NCBI GenBank assembly: GCA_030430385.1
Contig: JAUIFO010000001.1
Span: 1 to 64,000, forward strand
Reading direction: 5' to 3'
DNA from: Bacteroidia bacterium
GTDB taxonomy: Bacteria; Bacteroidota; Bacteroidia; Flavobacteriales; Flavobacteriaceae
DNA length: 64,000 bases
Shown here: positions 24,641 to 33,531 of the stretch, one piece after another
Layout: the number at the start of each line of letters is the position of its first letter
Numbering within the stretch: the stretch's first letter is position 1
The notes under the pieces: generated by a model
What the model saw: the letters and a program-made list of their open reading frames with translations, nothing else
What the model was told of the DNA's origin: nothing
Database searches by the model: none
Program-made: the position numbers and the translations under genes

Positions 24641-25876
24641 TCAATACCAGCGCTTCTTTTTCTTTTTTGAACCTTGACCTTTACGTCCTTTTTTGTGCTT
24701 ACTTCCTTTCTTTTTATGAATAATTGGTTTAGCGTTTTTGTCAAGAGGATGCGGATGATCTTCAACCACAGGAATTTGAATATTGGTAAAAGCTTCTATG
24801 GTTTTTACATAGCTTTTTTCGTCAGCAGAACATAAAGAAAATGTGGTGCCGTAATGACCAGCGCGTCCAGTTCGACCAATACGATGCACATAGGTTTCTG
24901 CAACATTTGGTAAATCAAAATTAATGACCACATCAAGTTGATCAATATCAATACCTCTAGCAGCAACATCAGTTGCAATTAAAATAGTTACTTTCCCACG
25001 TTTAAAATCTGCTAAGGCATTTTGGCGTTCGGTTTGCGTTCGGTTGCCGTGTAAGCGTTCAACCTTATAACCGAATTCAACTAAACGTTCATAGAGTTTA
25101 TCAACACCAAATTTGGTACGTCGAAAAATAAGGATACTGCCTTGTGCTTCTGTTTTTAGAATATGAAGACAAAGCGGAATTTTATAACGTTTTGGAACAT
25201 AATACAAACGTTGAGATACCTGATCTAAAACAGACGATGAAGGTGTAACATCAATACGCTCTGGAGTGTTTAAAATGGTTTTAGCGAGTTGTTCAACTTT
25301 ATATGGAATGGTTGCCGAAAACAATAAATTCTGTTTGTTTTCTGGACACAATCGCTCAATTTTTTTTACATCATCAATAAATCCCATAGCCAACATCAAA
25401 TCGGCTTCATCCAATACAAAGATCTCTACATAGTCTAAATTGAGAAGGTCTTGCTTGTGCAAATCTAATAAGCGTCCTGGTGTGGCAATTAAAATATCTA
25501 AACCTTTTGCTAGAATGTCTTTTTGAGGCTCAATTGACGTTCCACCAAAAATGACTCCTGTTCTCAAATTCGTATGCTTCCCATAAACTTTAAAGTTCTT
25601 TGCAATCTGAAGCGCAAGTTCTCTAGTCGGACTTACAATTAAAGCTTTGATCGTTTTACTTCGCTTTGGTGCATCTTGTTTGCTAAATAATAACTGAAGA
25701 ATTGGCAAGGCAAACGCTGCTGTTTTTCCAGTACCTGTTTGCGCAGATGCAATAACATCCTTTTGTTCTAAAACTACAGGAATTGTGCGTTGCTGTATTA
25801 AAGTTGGTTCTGTATAACCAGCTTCATCAATCGCCTTTTGTAAAGCTTTGTTGAGGTTTAACGTTTTAAATGACAT
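24641..25876 (-). CDS. DEAD-box ATP-dependent RNA helicase, RhlE-like
   Basis: The 411-residue protein has the full motif set: Q-motif region (EPTLIQQRTIP), motif I AQTGTGKT, Ia PTREL, II DEAD, III SAT, IV ILIFRRTK, V ATDVAARGIDI and VI HRIGRTGRAG. The C-terminus is a short Lys-rich tail (GSKHKKGRKGQGSKKKKKRW) likely to bind RNA. Probable roles are ribosome assembly, RNA turnover or cold growth. It starts 9 bp after the DUF349 gene ends, so the two are probably co-transcribed. Confidence 0.93.
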   Translation of the reverse strand: MSFKTLNLNKALQKAIDEAGYTEPTLIQQRTIPVVLEQKDVIASAQTGTGKTAAFALPILQLLFSKQDAPKRSKTIKALIVSPTRELALQIAKNFKVYGKHTNLRTGVIFGGTSIEPQKDILAKGLDILIATPGRLLDLHKQDLLNLDYVEIFVLDEADLMLAMGFIDDVKKIERLCPENKQNLLFSATIPYKVEQLAKTILNTPERIDVTPSSSVLDQVSQRLYYVPKRYKIPLCLHILKTEAQGSILIFRRTKFGVDKLYERLVEFGYKVERLHGNRTQTERQNALADFKRGKVTILIATDVAARGIDIDQLDVVINFDLPNVAETYVHRIGRTGRAGHYGTTFSLCSADEKSYVKTIEAFTNIQIPVVEDHPHPLDKNAKPIIHKKKGSKHKKGRKGQGSKKKKKRWY

Positions 25877-25885
25877 AGTAAGTCA

Positions 25886-27883
25886 TTAGTACATACTTCG
25901 AACTTTCTTGAGCTTGTCTTTCCAAATTTGAAGGGAATCTTTATGTTTTTTAATGTTCTTGATCACATCTTTTACCAATGGATTAGATTCATCAACGTTT
26001 GAAAAGAATTGCATATTATTTTCTAACTGATTGATCTCTCCTTTAATCTCATTGATCTTCTTTCTGATGAAATTTTGCTCGTTATCTAGTAATCTCGTGT
26101 CATCAGGATTTGATAAGGTTTCTAACTTGTTTTCAAATTTGATCATTTCCATTTTAGCACGATCCATATCTAGCTTACCAAACAACTCGTCAATGGCTTT
26201 GTGAAATTTACCTTCAATATACCTTTTGTTATATGGTACAGCACCTAAAGCTTTCCAAGAATTAATTTGCTCCTTGATGGTTTCAACATCCTTTTCAGGT
26301 TTGCCTGACAATGCTAATGTTTTAACCGATTCTAATAAGGTCGATTTCTTTTCAAAGATTTCCATGCCTTCTTTGTTGGCAGCATTGCGTTCGGCGTGTA
26401 GTTTGTCAAAATAATGATTACAAGCATTTTTAAATTGCTTCCATATTTTGTCGCTATCTTTTCTCGGTACATGTCCAATAGATTTCCAATCTGATTGGAT
26501 CTTCTTCATTAAAGGAGTCGTTGTCTCAAAATCGTCATTATCCTTATTGTCTTCTGCTATTTTAATGAGGTCTTGTTTCTTCTTCAGGTTATCATACTGC
26601 TCTTTTTTAAGATTCTTGTAGTATGAATTTTTATTTCTATTAAAACCTCTTACAGCAGTTTTGAACTTGGTCCAAGTGGCATCATTGACTTTTAAAGGGA
26701 CTTTTCCAGCATTGAAAAATTCTTGTCTTAAAGCCTCGATTTCTTTAATTTGTTTTTGCCAACCTTGATGGCTTTTGGCTTGGTGCTCAGCAATTTCCTC
26801 AATTTTTGAGATAATTTCCTCTTTTTTAACCAGGTTGCCTTCGTAGGCCTTATCTAAATCTGCATAATACAACTGACGCTTGTCATGAATAGTTTTTGTT
26901 GCATTGCTGAAGCGTTGCCAAATTTCTTCTCGATGTTCTTTAGCAACAGGACCTAATTCTTCTTTCCAAAGTTTGTGAAGTACTTGTAATTCTCTAAAAG
27001 ATCTATTGATGTTGTCATCTTTAGCAAGTTCTTCGGCACGTTCAATAATCTTAGTTTTTTGCTCAAGATTATGTTTAAAATCCATATCGCGCAAATCACG
27101 ATTTAGGTGTAGAAAATCATAAAAAATTTCTACGTGATGATGGTATGAATTCCAAGCATTATTATAACGATCTCTAGGAATCGGACCAGCATTACGCCAT
27201 TGTTCCTGTAGATCTTTGAAATGTTTATAGGTCGTGTTTATGTTTTCTTCAACATTTATCAAACCTTTGATCTCTTCAATAATAGCAAGCCTTTTTTCTA
27301 GGTTTTGTTTTAAAGAAGATTCACGATCTTTATAATAGGCATTTAAATTATGTCTGTATGATTTAAAACTTTGATTGAATCGTTTTTTTAATGGCGTTGT
27401 AAAGTAAAAATCAATTACGTTGCCACCATCATTAATGAATTCTTCTTTCTTCTCTTCAAGTAACTCACTGAATTTAGAATTGAATTCAGATTTGATTTCA
27501 TCAACTTGTGACTTGATGGTTTGTACTTTTTGATTGTTCAGAAGGTTATCAAATTCATCAGCCAATTGCTCCATCGTCATGGCGTGATAATCTTTGCTTT
27601 CTAAAGTATGACGTTCGGCATTAGACTCGTCTTCAGCGTCTTCAGCATTAGCTTCATCTATTTCTTCAACATGCGCATCAGCCTTATCTGTAGTCTCAGT
27701 TGTTTGGTCTTCTACTGTAGTTTCTGAAGCCTCATTTGATTCGGAAATGATATTATTTTCTGAAGCGTCTGCTTCTGTATTTTGAGGCTCTGAGGTTTGT
27801 GTTTCAGACTTTTCCTGAAGCGTTTCGTTAGATTCTAATTCTTGTTTTCCATCTGCATTTTGCAGGTTATCATTCTCAGACAT
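25886..27883 (-). CDS. DUF349 domain protein
   Basis: The 665-residue protein starts with an acidic low-complexity region (about 1-100, rich in Glu, Thr, Asn and Asp), then repeated helical DUF349 units with the Trp-spaced pattern (e.g. FKDLQEQWRNAGPIPRDRYN, LHKLWKEELGPVAKEHREEI, IQSDWKSIGHVPRKDSDKIW). About five units are visible, followed by a C-terminal coiled coil. Family function is not established; it is cytoplasmic. Upstream aroE ends 79 bp away on the same strand. Confidence 0.9.
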   Translation of the reverse strand: MSENDNLQNADGKQELESNETLQEKSETQTSEPQNTEADASENNIISESNEASETTVEDQTTETTDKADAHVEEIDEANAEDAEDESNAERHTLESKDYHAMTMEQLADEFDNLLNNQKVQTIKSQVDEIKSEFNSKFSELLEEKKEEFINDGGNVIDFYFTTPLKKRFNQSFKSYRHNLNAYYKDRESSLKQNLEKRLAIIEEIKGLINVEENINTTYKHFKDLQEQWRNAGPIPRDRYNNAWNSYHHHVEIFYDFLHLNRDLRDMDFKHNLEQKTKIIERAEELAKDDNINRSFRELQVLHKLWKEELGPVAKEHREEIWQRFSNATKTIHDKRQLYYADLDKAYEGNLVKKEEIISKIEEIAEHQAKSHQGWQKQIKEIEALRQEFFNAGKVPLKVNDATWTKFKTAVRGFNRNKNSYYKNLKKEQYDNLKKKQDLIKIAEDNKDNDDFETTTPLMKKIQSDWKSIGHVPRKDSDKIWKQFKNACNHYFDKLHAERNAANKEGMEIFEKKSTLLESVKTLALSGKPEKDVETIKEQINSWKALGAVPYNKRYIEGKFHKAIDELFGKLDMDRAKMEMIKFENKLETLSNPDDTRLLDNEQNFIRKKINEIKGEINQLENNMQFFSNVDESNPLVKDVIKNIKKHKDSLQIWKDKLKKVRSMY

Positions 27884-27962
27884 TTTTCAATGTGTATTAA
27901 GTTAAAAAGCTAAGATAGTAATAGGTGGCTTATTTACAAAGCGGAAGCTCTATTTAGAGGCT

Positions 27963-28703
27963 TTAAAAGGAAGAATTCCAAATTTTCCACGCTTTTTCAG
28001 CCTGAAATTCCAACATTTTCAATCCGTTACACGTTTGAGCGCCTAGTGATTTCCCTAGTTTTAAAAACTTGGTTTCGTCTGGATTGTAAATTAAATCGTA
28101 CAACAAATGCGTTTTGGTAATACCATCATATGGAATATTTGGGCATTCATTAAGATTTGGATGTGTGCCAATAGGAGTACAGTTAATAATGATCTGATAG
28201 TTCTCTATAATTTCAGGCGATAAATCGTCATAAGTAAAACGTACTTTGTTTTTCTTAGTACGCGACACATAATCAAATTTGATGTTACGTTTTTTAAGTG
28301 TAAATGCAATAGCTTTTGAAGCGCCTCCAGTTCCAAGAATGAGTGCTTTTTTATGGTGTTTTTTTAAATATGGCTTTAGTGATTTTTCAAATCCATAACA
28401 ATCTGTATTATAGCCTTTAAGATGGCCTTTTTTGTCAATAGTTATGGTGTTAACTGCTCCAATTTTTTTAGCCTTTTTACTGAGTTTGTCGAGATAGGGA
28501 ATAATCGCTTCTTTGTATGGAATAGTAACATTGAAACCAGCAATATTGGTATGGTCTTCCAGTAGCTTCGGAAATTCTGCTATGGTATCGAGATCAAAAT
28601 TTTCATAGGTAAATGGCAATTGTTCTGCTTCGAATTTTGCGGTAAAATATCCTTTTGAAAAAGAATACGAAATGTGTTTTCCTATTAAACCAAGTCTAGC
28701 CAT
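27963..28703 (-). CDS. aroE: Shikimate dehydrogenase
   Basis: The 246-residue enzyme reduces 3-dehydroshikimate to shikimate with NADPH in aromatic amino-acid synthesis. The shikimate-binding SYSFSKGYF, the catalytic Lys in FNVTIPYKEAI, NTDCYGF and the nucleotide loop LGTGGASKAIAF are all present. The start at 28703 (MARLGLIGKH) gives the usual N-terminus; the longer in-frame start at 28736 would extend further into the DUF368 gene. It overlaps that gene by 8 bp. Confidence 0.94.
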   Translation of the reverse strand: MARLGLIGKHISYSFSKGYFTAKFEAEQLPFTYENFDLDTIAEFPKLLEDHTNIAGFNVTIPYKEAIIPYLDKLSKKAKKIGAVNTITIDKKGHLKGYNTDCYGFEKSLKPYLKKHHKKALILGTGGASKAIAFTLKKRNIKFDYVSRTKKNKVRFTYDDLSPEIIENYQIIINCTPIGTHPNLNECPNIPYDGITKTHLLYDLIYNPDETKFLKLGKSLGAQTCNGLKMLEFQAEKAWKIWNSSF

Positions 28704-29715
28704 TTGATGTTTTTGTTCGTTGCCCGTAACGCTCAAGCGCTAAAACAATAAAGATGCCTAGCAATACATAAGCTAAAGCAATGTAAGTTTCAGAATTGAG
28801 TTCAGGTAAAAATCGTTTGTAGTTTTCAATGATAGGTTCACGACGCGAATCCATCACAATACTTCCGTCTTCATAAGTTTTAAAAATGGTTTCTTTCCAA
28901 GGCCAAACCACACCAAGAGAGCCAATTATAAATCCCATTATTGAAGCCGTTGTAATACTTTTATAATGTTTTAGTACATAATTCAAAACATGAGAAAAGG
29001 TCACTAAACCTGTAACAGAACCTAAAGTGAAAACTGCTAATACTTTTAACAAGCGTACGCGAACTTCGTTTTGTATAAAACTAAAATCACCAGAAAATAT
29101 ATCAGAAAATGTATCGTAGAGCGCATTTACAGCATCGACGAGAAGCAGTACATAGTTTCCTAATAAGATTAAGACAAAGGAACCCGAAAACCCAGGAAGT
29201 GTCATCCCTGAAACACTAATAATACCACATAAGAATACAAATAATAAATGGTCGTTTTCCATTGCAGGATCAAGAAAACTAATACCAACACCAAGCAGAA
29301 TCCCAATACAAAGTGAAACGATACTACTAAGTTTCCAATCTTTAAAATCTTTATTGATATAATAAATTGAACCAATGATCATTCCGAAGAAGGCGCTCCA
29401 AACATAAAGCTCATAATGTTGTAATAAATAGTCTAGGATTTTGGAAACACTAAAATAACTCACGATCATTCCAAGAAAGAGCAAGCTCAGAAACTGACCG
29501 TTTATGTAATTGTAAAAACTTTTGAATCGACCATTGAATAATAATTTGAATGCCGTTTTATTGACGCGTTGAAGCGAGAAAATAAACTCTTCATAAAAAC
29601 CAGCAACAAAAGCCACAACACCACCAGAAACACCAGGAACTTTATTTGCAGCTCCCATTCCAAGTCCTTTAACGACTAAAAAAATCTGATCTTTTAGACT
29701 TCTTTTGGTTTGCAT
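28696..29715 (-). CDS. DUF368 membrane protein (second of a tandem pair)
   Basis: The 339-residue polytopic protein has about eight membrane segments and duplicated glycine motifs typical of DUF368 (MGAANKVPGVSGGVVAFVAG near residue 22 and ISVSGMTLPGFSGSFVLILLG in the middle). DUF368 proteins are linked to polyprenyl-phosphate flipping in some bacteria and archaea; the substrate here is unproven. The ATG at 29715 overlaps the preceding DUF368 stop by 1 bp; an alternative start at 29784 would lie inside that gene. Confidence 0.9.
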   Translation of the reverse strand: MQTKRSLKDQIFLVVKGLGMGAANKVPGVSGGVVAFVAGFYEEFIFSLQRVNKTAFKLLFNGRFKSFYNYINGQFLSLLFLGMIVSYFSVSKILDYLLQHYELYVWSAFFGMIIGSIYYINKDFKDWKLSSIVSLCIGILLGVGISFLDPAMENDHLLFVFLCGIISVSGMTLPGFSGSFVLILLGNYVLLLVDAVNALYDTFSDIFSGDFSFIQNEVRVRLLKVLAVFTLGSVTGLVTFSHVLNYVLKHYKSITTASIMGFIIGSLGVVWPWKETIFKTYEDGSIVMDSRREPIIENYKRFLPELNSETYIALAYVLLGIFIVLALERYGQRTKTSNG

Positions 29716-30683
29716 TAAACTTGCGGTTTTTTCTGTCCGAGACGTTCTAAGATTAATATAGTAGCAAACCCGATAGCAATACAAACCATTGCAAGTGTGA
29801 GTTGCGCATCTCCTACATAAGAGTTAGGTAAAATGCTTTTATCAAGTAAGGTAACTTCAATACCTTCAGAATTGATTCTTGTTTTAAGGACTTCTTTCCA
29901 AGGCCAAATTTTATTGAGGGAACCAATCATGAAACCTGTTAAAATAGCTAGTGTAAGGTTCTTTTTATGTTTGAACATCCAGTTGAGTGCTTTCGAAAAA
30001 ACTTTTAATCCAATTATGGCACCTACACCAAGTAATACAAAGTTCAACAAGGCATCTTTAAACATATCCATATTACCAGTAGTAAGACCTTCAATTAAAT
30101 TATTAACGGTATTGATTGCTGTTTCATAGGCTCCTAGGATGAGCAAAATAAAGGCTCCAGAAACTCCAGGAAGTATCATAGCGATGATAGCTATAAACCC
30201 ACAAAATAATAGATACATCGCACTATCAGGTGACGCAAAAGGTTCTGCTAAAGTGATGTAATATGATAAAATAGAGGTGATTACAATGGCAAGTATTGTT
30301 GTGACAGACCAGTTTTTTATTTGTTTGCCGATAAATAAAATGCTGGCAAGTACAAGTCCGAAAAAGAAAGACCATAACAATATAGGTTCATTATGGAGCA
30401 ACCATTTGATGAGTTTCGCTAACGATAAAATACTAATGGCAATACCAGAAAACAGCGCTAATAAAAAGGTTCCATTAATTGAAGCCCAAGCTGTTTTAAA
30501 GCCTTCACGTTTCCAAACTTTAAAAACATTAAAGCTCAGGTTGTCAATACTTTCAATGAGTTCTTCATAGATTCCAGAAATAAAGGCAATTGTACCACCA
30601 GAAACACCAGGAACTACATCTGCTGCTCCCATTGCAATTCCCTTCAACGTGATTATAAGATAATCGGTAAATTTTCTAAGCAT
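29715..30683 (-). CDS. DUF368 membrane protein (first of a tandem pair)
   Basis: The 322-residue polytopic protein is a paralogue of the next gene, with the same motifs: MGAADVVPGVSGGTIAFISG near the N-terminus and IAMILPGVSGAFILLILGAY in the middle, and a shared C-terminal segment containing GFMIGSLNKIWPWKE. It precedes the second copy with a 1-bp overlap, followed by aroE, which suggests a coupled three-gene operon. Members of this superfamily recycle undecaprenyl phosphate; the two copies might form a heteromer or handle different substrates. Confidence 0.9.
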   Translation of the reverse strand: MLRKFTDYLIITLKGIAMGAADVVPGVSGGTIAFISGIYEELIESIDNLSFNVFKVWKREGFKTAWASINGTFLLALFSGIAISILSLAKLIKWLLHNEPILLWSFFFGLVLASILFIGKQIKNWSVTTILAIVITSILSYYITLAEPFASPDSAMYLLFCGFIAIIAMILPGVSGAFILLILGAYETAINTVNNLIEGLTTGNMDMFKDALLNFVLLGVGAIIGLKVFSKALNWMFKHKKNLTLAILTGFMIGSLNKIWPWKEVLKTRINSEGIEVTLLDKSILPNSYVGDAQLTLAMVCIAIGFATILILERLGQKKPQV

Positions 30684-30766
30684 TCTAAACTTTAATAAGA
30701 GCCATAAAGGTATGAAATAGCAATGACTCTTTAGAATTTAAAGTCTAAATGATTTTGCGAGTATGT

Positions 30767-32179
30767 TTAGACGTTTCGTTCTCTGAATTTAGTAATTAAT
30801 TGCTGGACTGAAGGTCTGTTAAGCATGCTTGGAAACAACTCTTCCAAAATAAAATCAAACTCAACATCAAGAGATAGTCCATTTTTTAGATGGTAATGTC
30901 CTTTTCTAATTTCTTGAAGTTTGAAATACAAACCTGATAAGCGATATTCTATTTCGGCCGTTTCTGGATAAAACTCAACAGCCTGAATTAAATTAAAAAC
31001 AGATGCTTCATATTCACCAAGTGCAATGAGAATATCAGATCTAGAAAGCCAAGTTTGCAATTCATAATTACCTAGATCTAAGGTTTTTTTATAACCACGT
31101 TCGGCTTCTTCAAGGAAATTCAAGCGATGGTTGATTTGCGCATAGAGTTTCCAATAGATCACATTTTCACTATCAATGTTTATCGCCTTATTGATATAAA
31201 ATAAGGCTTTTTGATAGTTTTGCTTTTTGTTGTAAAACTTGGTTATAGCAATCCAGCCCTTATCTAAAAGCGGGTCTTCATGAACGGTCTTGTAAAAGTA
31301 TTGTACAGCCATATCATCGTTGCCAAGCTTTTCGTAGCAATGACCAATTCTTAAAAGTGCAAATGAAGTAGGCTCATCAAGCGCTAAAGTAATTTTATAA
31401 TTATCTATAGCTTCATTGTAGAGTTTTTTCTTTTCAAGGACCTTTCCTTTTTCGAGATAAGCACCAACAAAGCTATCATCTGAAATAATAGCAAAATCAA
31501 ATGAAGAAAGTGCCATGTCGTAATTTTTAACCGTAAAATATTGGCGACCTAATTGATGCCAAGCGACTTCACAATAAGGGTTTTTATCTAAATACGTATT
31601 GAGGAATGCAATGGCTTCATTGTTTTGATCTAGAAAATCATAACAATAAATAATGTTGTACAACGCTGAATAATCTTCGAGGTCAATTGCTAAGCATTTT
31701 TTGAAATAGTCTCTAGCATTATCAAACTGATCTAAAAACAAGTATTCCATTCCGATAAGTGCATACAAATCAGATAAGCCTTCATCGTCTTGATTGAGTG
31801 TTAAAGCAATTTTTAGCGTGTCGATAGCTTTTTCATGTAGATCTTGTTTTGAAAATACACTCGCCTTCTGAATGTAGATTTCTTCATTTGAAGGTTCAAC
31901 AATATGAAGTTCGTTAAGTAAGTCATCTGCTTCAGTAAACTTATTTTCCATAATGTAAATCTCTGTGAGGAATAATCTAAGGTTTACTGAGGAAGGATGT
32001 TGTTCTAGTCCGAGTTTGATGGCTTTCTTAGCGAGGGCAATTTTTCCGCTTTCGAGGTAGTGGTGGATGATGTTTTCGAATTCATTTGAATCGAAGAATA
32101 AAACATTATTGGTTTTAAGCATAGATTCAAAGCGAGTAAGCGAAAGGTTTTGGTTGTCGTCAGGTTGACTAAACTCCAT
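30767..32179 (-). CDS. Tetratricopeptide repeat protein
   Basis: The 470-residue soluble protein is made almost entirely of TPR units (about eleven), with recurrent patterns like AIDTLKIALTLNQDD, ARDYFKKCLAIDLEDYSALY and ALFYINKAINIDSEN. No signal peptide, so cytoplasmic. Start set at ATG 32179 (MEFSQPDDNQN); a TTG two codons upstream is less likely. Similar proteins sit downstream of aminotransferase and OstA-like genes in other flavobacteria. A scaffold or assembly role is inferred. Confidence 0.88.
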   Translation of the reverse strand: MEFSQPDDNQNLSLTRFESMLKTNNVLFFDSNEFENIIHHYLESGKIALAKKAIKLGLEQHPSSVNLRLFLTEIYIMENKFTEADDLLNELHIVEPSNEEIYIQKASVFSKQDLHEKAIDTLKIALTLNQDDEGLSDLYALIGMEYLFLDQFDNARDYFKKCLAIDLEDYSALYNIIYCYDFLDQNNEAIAFLNTYLDKNPYCEVAWHQLGRQYFTVKNYDMALSSFDFAIISDDSFVGAYLEKGKVLEKKKLYNEAIDNYKITLALDEPTSFALLRIGHCYEKLGNDDMAVQYFYKTVHEDPLLDKGWIAITKFYNKKQNYQKALFYINKAINIDSENVIYWKLYAQINHRLNFLEEAERGYKKTLDLGNYELQTWLSRSDILIALGEYEASVFNLIQAVEFYPETAEIEYRLSGLYFKLQEIRKGHYHLKNGLSLDVEFDFILEELFPSMLNRPSVQQLITKFRERNV

Positions 32180-32349
32180 AGGCAAAATTTGGATTAATCG
32201 TTATCTAAAATTACTGTTATCCTCTAAAAACCAAGAAAAATGAAATCAATGTTTTCAACAAATTAATTAACAGCAACACGGTTTTTCGAGATTTTAGAGT
32301 TTAAATAATTGAATTTTAGTAGGTTGCAAAATTGAGTTTAACTAAAAAA

Positions 32350-33531
32350 TTAAGCTTCAATAGTGTCTAAAACACGCTTAATGATCTCACAACCTTTAAT
32401 AATCTCTTCATTTGAAATGGTTAAAGGCGGTGTAATTCGAATGGCTTTAGGTTCAAAAAGTAGCCAAAATAAAATCAATCCTTCGTTTTGGCATTTCAAA
32501 ATAACCTCATTAGCAATGTCGGAAGAATCTGTCATAGCAGCTAACATTAATCCACGTCCTCTTATTGTTTTTATAAGTGGATGTTTCAAATGCTCTCTGA
32601 TTAATTTTTCTTTTACAAGTGTTTGTTGAATGAGATCAGATTCTGTGATTTCTTTTACTGTTGCAAGTGCAGCTGCAGCAATAACAGGATGGCCACCAAA
32701 GGTTGTAATATGCCCTAATTTTGGGTTGTCCTTTAATAAAGACATATGTGCTTTTGAAGCTGTAAAAGCACCTATAGGTAAACCGCCTCCTAAACCTTTG
32801 CCTGTTACTAGAATGTCTGGGACACAATGATAATGCTCAAAGCCAAACAAAGCGCCAGTTCTACCAAAACAAGGTTGAATTTCATCCAGAACTAAAAGTG
32901 CTCCTACAGCATCACAGCGTTTACGAACGTTTTGTAAGTAATGATGCGTTGGTTCAATAAAGCCTGCACCACCTTGAATGGTTTCCAAAACGACAGCAGC
33001 TGTATTTCTAGTGATATGCTCAATATGAGATTCGTTATTGAAATCAATAAATTTCACATCAGGAATGAGTGGTCTGAAAGGCGATTTTCGCGCTTCAAAA
33101 CCCATAATGCTCAACGCTCCCATAGTATTGCCATGATAGGCATGGTTGGCAGCAATGATCTCTGACCTTCCTGTAACGCGACGTGCTAATTTAAGTGCAC
33201 CATCAATCGCTTCAGTTCCTGAGTTGGTGAGATAGGTCATTTCTAAAGGCTTCGGAAGATGTTTGGCAATATATTTTGTAAGTGCTACAGCTGGTTGCTG
33301 GACATATTCTCCATACACCATCACATGTAAATATTTATCTACTTGATCTTTTATGGCTTTAACAACTTTAGGATGCTTATGACCTAAACTGCACGCTGAA
33401 ACACCAGCAACAAAATCGAGGTAAGCCTTTCCTTCTGAGTCATAAATGTAAGCGCCTTCAGCATGAGAAATTTCCATAGCTAAAGGATGTGGTGAAGTTT
33501 GCGCTTGATATTTAAAAAAATCGTCACGCAT
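32350..33531 (-). CDS. Class III pyridoxal-phosphate aminotransferase
   Basis: The 393-residue enzyme has the class III fold motifs: LDFVAGVSACSLGHKHP, TNSGTEAIDGALKLARR, LLVLDEIQPCFGRTG with Asp216, and the PLP lysine Lys245 in VTGKGLGGGLP. It resembles acetylornithine, 4-aminobutyrate or aspartate-family aminotransferases; the exact substrate cannot be set from sequence, and no arginine-biosynthesis genes are near. It overlaps the OstA-like gene by 1 bp and is probably co-transcribed with it. Confidence 0.88.
   Translation of the reverse strand: MRDDFFKYQAQTSPHPLAMEISHAEGAYIYDSEGKAYLDFVAGVSACSLGHKHPKVVKAIKDQVDKYLHVMVYGEYVQQPAVALTKYIAKHLPKPLEMTYLTNSGTEAIDGALKLARRVTGRSEIIAANHAYHGNTMGALSIMGFEARKSPFRPLIPDVKFIDFNNESHIEHITRNTAAVVLETIQGGAGFIEPTHHYLQNVRKRCDAVGALLVLDEIQPCFGRTGALFGFEHYHCVPDILVTGKGLGGGLPIGAFTASKAHMSLLKDNPKLGHITTFGGHPVIAAAALATVKEITESDLIQQTLVKEKLIREHLKHPLIKTIRGRGLMLAAMTDSSDIANEVILKCQNEGLILFWLLFEPKAIRITPPLTISNEEIIKGCEIIKRVLDTIEA

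Noticed and set aside
32180..32349. 170-bp gap between the TPR and aminotransferase genes
   Set aside because: No hairpin with a T run and no open frame; only AT-rich DNA is visible.
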